Assembly (NCBI GenBank): GCA_017502065.1
Contig: JAFVVU010000043.1
Coordinates: 1-8,366 of the forward strand
DNA: 8,366 nt
Direction: 5' to 3'
Source of the DNA: Clostridia bacterium
GTDB lineage: Bacteria; Bacillota; Clostridia; RUG12999
The notes below the pieces were generated by a model. The model did no database searches. It was given only the letters and a program-made list of their open reading frames with translations, and was not told where the DNA came from. The position numbers and the translations under genes are program-made. Each line of letters opens with the position of its first letter. The first letter of the stretch is position 1. Shown one piece after another: positions 1 through 5,108 of the stretch.

Positions 1-1
1 T

Positions 2-868
2 ATAAAAGTTAATAAAAAAAGAACCGAAATCGGTTATATGCTTAACGAAAATGACCTTGTGGAGCTTTATATAAACGACGAATTTTTTGACGCGGAAACG
101 GCGGATATGTCGTTTATGGATGCAGAAGGCAGAATTGACGTTATATACGAGGATGAACATATCCTTATTGTAAATAAGCCTGCAGGCATTATAGTTCACG
201 AGGATAATAATATAAAAGGCGAAACCCTTATTGACAATGTAAAGAAATATTTGTATAATAAGGGTGAATATGACCCGCAGGCGGAAAACACGTTTGCGCC
301 TGCGCTTTGTAACCGTATCGACAGAAACACGTCGGGTCTTGTAATTGCGGCAAAAACAGCCGCTGCACTCAGAGAAATGGCGGAAAAAATCCGCACAGGA
401 CAGGTGCATAAATATTATTATACGCTTGTAATGGGAACGCCATATCCACCTGAAGCGAATTTGTTTGCTTATCTTGTCAAAAACGAGGCAGAAAACAGGG
501 TGCAGATTTTTGATGAGAGTGTGGATGGCGCACGCGAAATACATACCGAATATAAAACGGTAGAAAGCTTTGGCTGGGGCAGTATTCTGGAAATAAATCT
601 TCATACGGGTCGTCCTCATCAGATAAGGGCGCATATGGCGCATATCGGCTATCCCGTAGCCGGAGATACGAAATACGGCAACCCGGGGTTTAATAAAAAA
701 ACAGGGCTTAGCCATCAGGTTCTTTCGGCATATAAACTTAAGTTTGATTTTGATGAAACTGAAGGCACACTCGGTTATCTTAACGGAAAAACAGTTTGCC
801 TTGATAAAAATAAATGTGATGTATTTAAAACCGCAAAAAGAGTAGGGGGAAAATATAATGAATTATAA
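2..868 (+). CDS. RluA-family RNA pseudouridine synthase, 5'-truncated by the window edge
   Basis: Isomerises specific uridines of ribosomal RNA (or tRNA) to pseudouridine in the cytoplasm. The frame stays open to the first full codon of the window and reads IKVNKKRTEIGY before the first ATG at 38. IKVNKKR is the typical end of an S4 RNA-binding domain, and no ribosome binding site precedes base 38, so the true start lies upstream and most of the S4 domain is missing. Numbering from the Met at 38, the catalytic motif NRIDRNTSGL is at residues 92-101 with the nucleophilic Asp95. An IVNKPAGIIVHED strand motif lies at 44-56 and the RluA signature GRPHQIRAHM at 181-190. About 40-60 N-terminal residues are probably absent, judged from usual family lengths near 300. 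It resembles the RluC/RluD branch, but the target uridine cannot be assigned. The last codons contain the ribosome binding site and start of the next gene. Confidence 0.93.
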   Translation: MKVNKKRTEIGYMLNENDLVELYINDEFFDAETADMSFMDAEGRIDVIYEDEHILIVNKPAGIIVHEDNNIKGETLIDNVKKYLYNKGEYDPQAENTFAPALCNRIDRNTSGLVIAAKTAAALREMAEKIRTGQVHKYYYTLVMGTPYPPEANLFAYLVKNEAENRVQIFDESVDGAREIHTEYKTVESFGWGSILEINLHTGRPHQIRAHMAHIGYPVAGDTKYGNPGFNKKTGLSHQVLSAYKLKFDFDETEGTLGYLNGKTVCLDKNKCDVFKTAKRVGGKYNEL

Positions 869-1895
869 AGAAGATTCAGAAAAATCAAGAGCCTATAAAG
901 AGGCACAGTTCGAAGAACTGAACAACTACATTGAAAATCTCCGCAAGGCGTCGGATGATGACAGAAAGGCATATTTTGTGCCCGATATGACATCACCCGA
1001 AGCATATGAAAAAAGCCTCGAAGGCTACAGAAAAGATTTTGCTGATATGCTTGGCTATCCGCTTAACTGTATTGACGATTTCAGAGGTGAAGACCCTGTC
1101 CTTACGGAAGAAACCTTCGTTTGTGAGGATGAGGATACAACCTGCCACCGACTTGTAATTTCCGTTGGCGACGGACTTTCCATATACGGACTTTTCTTCA
1201 AACCGAAAAAAGAAGGCAAACTTCCGTTTATGATAACGCAGTCCGGTCTTGGCGGTACACCGGAGGTTTGTTCAAACTTTTATGAAACCACCGGTAACTA
1301 CAGTGATATGGTTGAACGAACATATACGCGCGGTATAGCAACCTTTGTTCCTCAGCTTATGCTTTGGGGCGATAACAGAGGCCCTGCATTTGACCGCTAT
1401 GTGTTTGATAAAGACCTTAAACAGTGTGGCTCAAGTCTTACTGCAGTTGAAGTGTTTAAACTCAGAAGAGCATTTGACTACTTCGAAAAACGTGACGATA
1501 TTGATGAAAACAGAATGGGTATGCTCGGTCTTTCCTATGGCGGCTTTTACACTCTGTTCACAACCGCACTTGATACCAGAATCAAGCTTGCGCTTTCATC
1601 ATGCTTCTTTAACAACAGATATTTGATAAACAGGGATGACTGGGTATGGAATGAAAGTGCAAAGAAATTCCTTGACCCCGAAATTGCAATGCTTATCTGT
1701 CCAAGAAGACTTTGTATAGAAGTAGGTAAAACAGACGAAGGTTTTGCCTATGAAAATGTTGGACCCGAAGTGGAAAAGGTAAGAAAAACCTACGAAGCAC
1801 TCGGTATTGCAGACAGATTTACATTTAATCCTCATCCGGAAGGACACGCCTTTGATAAATCAGATGCAGGTATGGAAATATTAAAGTATCTTTAA
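858..1895 (+). CDS. Cytosolic alpha/beta hydrolase, esterase / dienelactone-hydrolase-like
   Basis: A 345-residue serine hydrolase of the alpha/beta fold, probably cleaving a carboxyl ester; the substrate is unknown. The nucleophile elbow GLSYGG is at residues 224-229 with Ser226. By position, the likely acid is Asp293 in EVGKTDEGF, and the likely histidine is His330 in PEGHAF. Residues 124-133 (FMITQSGLGG) fit the oxyanion-hole strand after the first core beta strand. The first ~80 residues are charged and helical, a cap or N-terminal extension as in acetyl-xylan-esterase-like and related large hydrolases. There is no signal peptide or membrane segment. The start is supported by GGGGGA at 845-850, eight bases upstream. 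It overlaps the pseudouridine synthase gene by 11 bases, so the two are probably cotranscribed and translationally coupled. Two in-frame stops (TAA TAG) end it, followed by a terminator about 85 bases on. The fold is certain; the exact family and substrate are not. Confidence 0.88.
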   Translation: MNYKEDSEKSRAYKEAQFEELNNYIENLRKASDDDRKAYFVPDMTSPEAYEKSLEGYRKDFADMLGYPLNCIDDFRGEDPVLTEETFVCEDEDTTCHRLVISVGDGLSIYGLFFKPKKEGKLPFMITQSGLGGTPEVCSNFYETTGNYSDMVERTYTRGIATFVPQLMLWGDNRGPAFDRYVFDKDLKQCGSSLTAVEVFKLRRAFDYFEKRDDIDENRMGMLGLSYGGFYTLFTTALDTRIKLALSSCFFNNRYLINRDDWVWNESAKKFLDPEIAMLICPRRLCIEVGKTDEGFAYENVGPEVEKVRKTYEALGIADRFTFNPHPEGHAFDKSDAGMEILKYL

Positions 1896-1920
1896 TAGCC
1901 TGCTGAAAATGCGCTGATCA

Positions 1921-2023
1921 CGCAGGAGAAATTATTTAAAAGGTGTAGTTTAAACTTAAAGAATAATGATAATTAATGAGAAATCCGCCGAAAGGCGGAT
2001 TTTTTACATTTAATTCTCCTGCG
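1921..2023. repeat. Inverted repeat enclosing the hydrolase terminator
   Basis: CGCAGGAGAA at 1921-1930 is the exact reverse complement of TTCTCCTGCG at 2014-2023. The match extends imperfectly inward through an A/T-rich stretch (ATTATTTAAA against TTTAA). The arms enclose the 9-bp terminator hairpin at 1981-2002, giving a nested stem. A competing partner for GCAGG at 1922-1926 is CCTGC at 1899-1903. It could be a long 3'UTR fold or the terminal inverted repeats of a small non-coding element. Confidence 0.55.
1981..2005 (+). terminator. Intrinsic terminator of the pseudouridine synthase-hydrolase unit
   Basis: AAATCCGCC at 1981-1989 pairs with GGCGGATTT at 1994-2002 across a GAAA (GNRA) tetraloop, and the run of T continues to 2005. 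The T-tract lies on the plus strand only, so it ends transcription coming from the hydrolase gene. Confidence 0.9.
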
Positions 2024-2131
2024 CTACGGGTCCTCCTCACCTCTCGCAGTACCGATGTACAGCTTCGGGATTCGGATTACCCGTTCAGCATCATTTTCAG
2101 TGCGGCTTGCCTTCCGAAAATTACGCAACAT

Positions 2132-2169
2132 AAAACAAAAAAGCTCCCGTCCGGGAGCTTTTTTGTTTA
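2132..2169. terminator. Bidirectional intrinsic terminator between converging units
   Basis: AAGCTCCC at 2141-2148 pairs with GGGAGCTT at 2153-2160 around the loop GTCC. The stem is flanked by AAAACAAAAA on the left and TTTTGTTT on the right, so each strand has a U-tract after the hairpin. It is the terminator of yycI on the minus strand, about 33 bases past the stop codon, and a backup for the plus-strand unit. Confidence 0.92.
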
Positions 2170-2201
2170 GGAGAGAGAAAATGAAAACTTTTATCTCAAG
2201 A

Positions 2202-3017
2202 TTAATACATAATTTCGTTATTAATGTTTGCATAAAGGAAATCGCCTGTCATTGCATCATACATAAAATAGCTGCCTGATGCGCAAGAGATTTTATACGC
2301 AGGAATTACAGAAACAAGCTTGTGCACGGTATCTCTGTAAACATTACCGAGCGAATATCCTGTTTCAATAAGGGTTATTTCTTCGCCGACGGGATTTCTG
2401 TACGGATTTTCCGTAAAGTTAATCAGCACGCTTGTTATTGGTGTAAGCTGAGCTGCAGTTTTTGTTGAAATACTGCCTTCACCGTCAAACAAAATCCAGT
2501 ATCCGCTTGCGGAAGCAATTCCTCCATTTTCTGCTGTTTCGGCAGAAATGCCGGTTTCAAAAATAACGCTGTTGCCGATAGACTGTTTAGCCGATACGGA
2601 AGAACCGGAAATTTCAATAAAGTTACTGTCTGCATAAATACCCATATTCTCAAAAGCCTGTTTATATCCGTCTTTTGAAACGGGAACGCTCACAGGAGCG
2701 GGGTCTGTAAAATAAAATTCGTTACCTGAAAAGGAGACGGTTTTTGATGCATCTCCACCCGTAAGAACGGAAGCCGCTTTATCATTGTCTGTCCAGGCAT
2801 TTCGAAGTTCAACCATACCCATTCTCTGTATGGCGGTCGGAATAACCGATTTGTCGGTTTTAATGTTATTGCGACCGAGAATACTTATCGTATCTTCAAT
2901 CATTGTGGCGTCAATTGTTGGCGCTGTATAGCTTGTCATTATTATGCTGGAAAGCAGCACAATGTCAATAACAAGAAAAACCAGTATAAGGATTGTTTTA
3001 ACTCTTGTCCAATGCAT
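2202..3017 (-). CDS. yycI: YycI-family regulator of the WalK sensor kinase
   Basis: A 271-residue bitopic membrane protein. In Bacillus-type systems YycI and YycH bind WalK through their membrane segments and adjust its kinase activity. The N-terminus MHWTRVKTILILVFLVIDI strongly resembles known YycI proteins: a short cytoplasmic end with a Trp, then one membrane helix at about residues 6-27. The rest is an extracytoplasmic domain rich in beta strands, ending in a PAYKISCASGSYFMYDAMTG segment like those of the YycH/YycI/PepSY-like folds. The length fits the family (about 260-280). The start at 3017 was chosen over the upstream ATG at 3074 because AGGTGA at 3027-3022 precedes it closely and the membrane segment then begins at the usual place. 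The longer frame would add 19 polar residues encoded within yycH. The gene follows the yycH stop by eight bases, with its ribosome binding site overlapping that stop. Last gene before a strong terminator. Confidence 0.82.
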   Translation of the reverse strand: MHWTRVKTILILVFLVIDIVLLSSIIMTSYTAPTIDATMIEDTISILGRNNIKTDKSVIPTAIQRMGMVELRNAWTDNDKAASVLTGGDASKTVSFSGNEFYFTDPAPVSVPVSKDGYKQAFENMGIYADSNFIEISGSSVSAKQSIGNSVIFETGISAETAENGGIASASGYWILFDGEGSISTKTAAQLTPITSVLINFTENPYRNPVGEEITLIETGYSLGNVYRDTVHKLVSVIPAYKISCASGSYFMYDAMTGDFLYANINNEIMY

Positions 3018-3025
3018 GCGCTCAC

Positions 3026-4468
3026 CTACTCTCTGATAATGGTTGTGTCGCTGAGGTCTTTTATTTTTGCACACCAGAGAATCTGTGTGTCGCCGCCGAC
3101 AGTATGAACATAGGATTTATACAAATCAAGAACAGTTACCGAATCGGCAGAGTTTTCAAACTGCGAATATAAAAGGTCAACGGCTTTTATCATAGACGAT
3201 GTGGAAACGCGCTCGCCTTCTGTGCGGAAACTGTACACATAATGTTTATATGAAACAATTTTGCCGTTTTCAAGGGTGATTGATATTGGATGAACGGTTT
3301 TGCCGTCATCCACAATTGTAACAGGTTTGCCGTTTATGAGATAGTCAATATTAATAACGGTTGAACCGCTGCGGTTTGTAATTCCGTACAAATCGGATGC
3401 TATATGAAGCTGAGTTTCGCCGATACCGCTGTCAATCATTATATTCTGTATAAGACTGTAAATGTTGCCGAGTGCACGAGTTCCGGCGCCGTCAGCTCCG
3501 TCGGTAACGGAAACACCTTCGTTTTCGGCGATATATTCAAGAACGCCGCTGTGTGAAAACTTTATGGTTCCGTTTTTATTTACAAACGTAGTCACGTCAT
3601 CTTTTTCAACAAATCTTCGGGTAGAAGTCGGAGTAAACCCGAAAAGAGAAACAATTCTGTCCGATGCGGAGGGGTTATCCGTAATTTCCGCAAAAAGACG
3701 CGGAACAGAAACCGAAACCGTATCAACATTTTCATCTGTAAGACCCATTGTTATATAGGAATCAAGCAGAATATTGTGGGAAATTTCGGTTGCTTCCTGC
3801 TGACGGGCTTTATCAAACCCAAGCTCAAAAGCAAACGGAATATTTCCTGCAGAATCTGCTGAGATGTGCGCATCAATAAGTTCGGTCAATGCGGAAGAAG
3901 GAATTTCGGATACAAGCTTATAAATTCCGCCGGTACTGTAATCTTTAATATATACGTTAACTTTCTGAATTACACGGTCACCCGGTGTAAGCAGAATATA
4001 CTGTGTTGCGGTTGCAGGAAGGTCGTCGCCGCCAACCATTGAAAGAAATTCTTTGCCGTATGCACTGCCGAAATCAAGAAAAACAGAAAAAGATTTAAGT
4101 GCTGCTGCAAATTCTTCTTCGGTTGCGGGAACGGGTTTGCTCTCACCTTCACCAATCTGTCCGGATAAATCAATAAGAGCATTGTAGCATTCCGAAAACT
4201 TATCGGTTCCTTTTTCGAGAATACGGCGTTTACCGCCGCCGGTAAGGATAAGCTGTTTCGGCATAATAATATCCTCGGCACTCACCGGTTCGGATTTTGA
4301 TGATGCATCAAAAAGTCCAAAAAAGGATTTGCCTGCCGGATCTGCGTTGTATGACCAGATCCAGTTGCCGAACCACAGCCTGAAAAACAAAATCAGACTG
4401 AGGAAAATCAGAAAAATAAGGATTATATTTTTATAAAGCTCTTTTCGGTTAAGCCTTTGTCTTGCCAT
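3026..4468 (-). CDS. yycH: YycH-family regulator of the WalK sensor kinase
   Basis: A 480-residue bitopic membrane protein, the usual partner of YycI in controlling WalK. A short basic cytoplasmic end (MARQRLNRKELYKN) is followed by one hydrophobic helix at about residues 14-32, and then a large extracytoplasmic domain with no further membrane segment. Length, topology, and position upstream of a clear yycI and downstream of walRK support the assignment; primary-sequence identity is less obvious than for YycI. The start at 4468 is set by GAGGTG at 4479-4474, five bases upstream. The longer frame from 4519 would begin inside the terminator stem of the preceding gene and add 17 residues before the basic end, so it is rejected. 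The gene lies behind that terminator, so it needs readthrough or its own weak promoter, unlike the simple walRK-yycHI operon of Bacillus. Confidence 0.78.
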   Translation of the reverse strand: MARQRLNRKELYKNIILIFLIFLSLILFFRLWFGNWIWSYNADPAGKSFFGLFDASSKSEPVSAEDIIMPKQLILTGGGKRRILEKGTDKFSECYNALIDLSGQIGEGESKPVPATEEEFAAALKSFSVFLDFGSAYGKEFLSMVGGDDLPATATQYILLTPGDRVIQKVNVYIKDYSTGGIYKLVSEIPSSALTELIDAHISADSAGNIPFAFELGFDKARQQEATEISHNILLDSYITMGLTDENVDTVSVSVPRLFAEITDNPSASDRIVSLFGFTPTSTRRFVEKDDVTTFVNKNGTIKFSHSGVLEYIAENEGVSVTDGADGAGTRALGNIYSLIQNIMIDSGIGETQLHIASDLYGITNRSGSTVINIDYLINGKPVTIVDDGKTVHPISITLENGKIVSYKHYVYSFRTEGERVSTSSMIKAVDLLYSQFENSADSVTVLDLYKSYVHTVGGDTQILWCAKIKDLSDTTIIRE

Positions 4469-4491
4469 GTGTACACCTCGTGGAAACTGTA

Positions 4492-4527
4492 TAAAAACAA
4501 AAATCGGGTTTGACACCAAACCCGATT
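4492..4527 (-). terminator. Strong intra-locus terminator between the secreted-protein gene and yycH
   Basis: An 11-bp stem, AATCGGGTTTG at 4502-4512 against CAAACCCGATT at 4517-4527, with a four-base loop. On the minus strand it is followed by TTTTTGTTTTT, a good U-tract; the plus strand lacks one. It begins six bases past the stop codon at 4533. It should end most transcription entering from walRK and the secreted-protein gene, lowering yycHI expression relative to them. Confidence 0.9.
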
Positions 4528-4532
4528 AAAAA

Positions 4533-5027
4533 TTAGCTGAATAAATTACCCAGAGCCTTGAACATATTTGCAGATGTGCTGCGGAAATTACTCCAGAAAC
4601 TGTCAACAAGCAGGTTAATTTCAAGCTGAACAACCTGAGACGGTACTTCGGAAGCGTACGAAGAATCAACTCTTACCAGAATGTCGTTTTTACCTTCGGC
4701 AAGAGAAATACGCTGTGCAAAATAGCCACTTGCTCCTATTGTCTGGACAGCTGCGCATCCGTCAGTATATGCAAGAGTATATGCTCCGGTGGTTTTGTCT
4801 AAATAGTAAACACTAACGACAACGCCGCTTTTTGCAACGCCCGATAAAACATAATCGCTCTGTGTTGTTGTGGAAACAACCGTTTCGGGATTATAAATGT
4901 CTATGTATAACAAACCCTCGCTGTCCGGGCATCCGTACATAACGCTTGGTGCTGCACTTGCCATTACTGTAAAGGCAAGAAGTAAAGCAACTGTCATCGA
5001 AAGAATGGTTATTAATTTTTTATGCAT
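4533..5027 (-). CDS. Small secreted protein with an Ig-like domain, function unknown; putative WalR target
   Basis: A 164-residue predicted exported protein that I do not recognise as a named family. MHKK, a hydrophobic core (about residues 5-22) and MASA|APS form a classical signal peptide with cleavage after Ala25. Residues about 46-122 read as a beta-sandwich of the bacterial Ig-like kind: YVLSGVAKSG, VVVSVYYLD, then GYFAQRISLAEGKNDILVRV, the common pattern ending in G-x-N-x-I-x-V. Residues about 129-164 form an amphipathic helix with no LPXTG, lipobox or membrane anchor. The start at 5027 follows AAGGAGG at 5044-5038, ten bases upstream. The longer frame from 5078 would put promoter repeats into the protein (MYNMYN) and bury the signal peptide. 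It sits between walK (81 bases upstream) and yycH, with its own apparent promoter, a perfect WalR operator, and its own terminator. A role in sensing, or in binding wall or envelope components, is inference only. Confidence 0.82.
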   Translation of the reverse strand: MHKKLITILSMTVALLLAFTVMASAAPSVMYGCPDSEGLLYIDIYNPETVVSTTTQSDYVLSGVAKSGVVVSVYYLDKTTGAYTLAYTDGCAAVQTIGASGYFAQRISLAEGKNDILVRVDSSYASEVPSQVVQLEINLLVDSFWSNFRSTSANMFKALGNLFS

Positions 5028-5037
5028 TTGTAAAAAA

Positions 5038-5044
5038 CCTCCTT
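5038..5044 (-). promoter_or_regulatory. Ribosome binding site fixing the start of the secreted-protein gene
   Basis: AAGGAGG on the minus strand, ten bases before ATG 5027. It is the only good Shine-Dalgarno sequence near the candidate starts. It lies downstream of the longer-frame ATG at 5078, which excludes that longer start. Confidence 0.85.
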
Positions 5045-5060
5045 CAATGATACTTTTTTC

Positions 5061-5097
5061 ATTATACATATTATACATCGTTTATGTTACAAAACAA
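5061..5097 (-). promoter_or_regulatory. Promoter of the secreted-protein gene with duplicated -10 elements
   Basis: On the minus strand the 9-mer ATGTATAAT occurs twice in tandem (5078-5070 and 5069-5061), each carrying a perfect TATAAT. TTGTTT at 5097-5092 lies 16 bases before the first TATAAT, giving a plausible sigma-A promoter. The second TATAAT has no good -35; instead the WalR box is centred about 40 bases upstream of its expected start point, as for an activator-dependent promoter. Confidence 0.7.
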
Positions 5098-5102
5098 TTA
5101 CA
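5086..5102 (-). promoter_or_regulatory. Putative WalR operator (TGTAAT-N5-TGTAAC)
   Basis: The minus strand reads TGTAAT at 5102-5097, five bases, then TGTAAC at 5091-5086. This matches at every constrained position the established WalR/YycF recognition sequence, TGT(A/T)A(A/T/C)-N5-TGT(A/T)A(A/T/C), in the same orientation as the gene downstream. It lies between the walK stop and the promoter of the secreted-protein gene and is centred near -40 relative to the downstream TATAAT. Confidence 0.7.
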
Positions 5103-5108
5103 TGCGGT

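Larger units (their letters stand above)
1896..2201. other. Convergent intergenic region without a credible gene
   Basis: This 306-base stretch separates the plus-strand hydrolase gene from the 3' end of the minus-strand wal operon. It holds an AT-rich 3' untranslated part (about 1930-1980), a plus-strand terminator at 1981-2005, a GC-richer block at about 2010-2130 with short internal inverted repeats, and a bidirectional terminator at 2132-2169. Open frames across it on both strands include terminator stems and show no recognisable protein motif, so no gene is called. Confidence 0.8.

Noticed and set aside
38..40. ATG at 38 as the start of the pseudouridine synthase
   Set aside because: The frame stays open upstream to the window edge and encodes the end of an S4 domain (IKVNKKR), and there is no ribosome binding site before 38. 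The gene is truncated by the window.
1976..2233. Open frames of 64-74 codons on both strands across the intergenic region
   Set aside because: They run through terminator hairpins, lack ribosome binding sites and have no recognisable protein pattern.
2181..2279. 32-codon plus-strand frame with AGGAGAG before its ATG, antisense to the end of yycI
   Set aside because: It directly follows a bidirectional terminator with no promoter between, and the sequence is explained by the yycI coding strand. The Shine-Dalgarno-like purine run is probably chance.
3018..3074. Longer start (ATG at 3074) for yycI
   Set aside because: It would overlap yycH by 49 bases and add a polar extension not seen in YycI proteins; the start at 3017 reproduces the typical YycI N-terminus.
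4469..4519. Longer start (ATG at 4519) for yycH
   Set aside because: It begins inside the terminator stem of the preceding gene; the start at 4468 has a well-spaced GAGGTG and a normal basic N-terminus.
4489..4519. Possible minus-strand promoter for yycHI (TTGGTG, 19-base spacer, TATACA) overlapping the terminator
   Set aside because: The spacing is long, the boxes are poor and part would be within the terminator stem. It is too weak to call, though it would explain yycHI expression if real.
5028..5078. Longer start (ATG at 5078) for the secreted protein
   Set aside because: It would translate the two tandem -10 repeats and put 17 residues before the signal peptide. The good ribosome binding site lies downstream, at 5044-5038.
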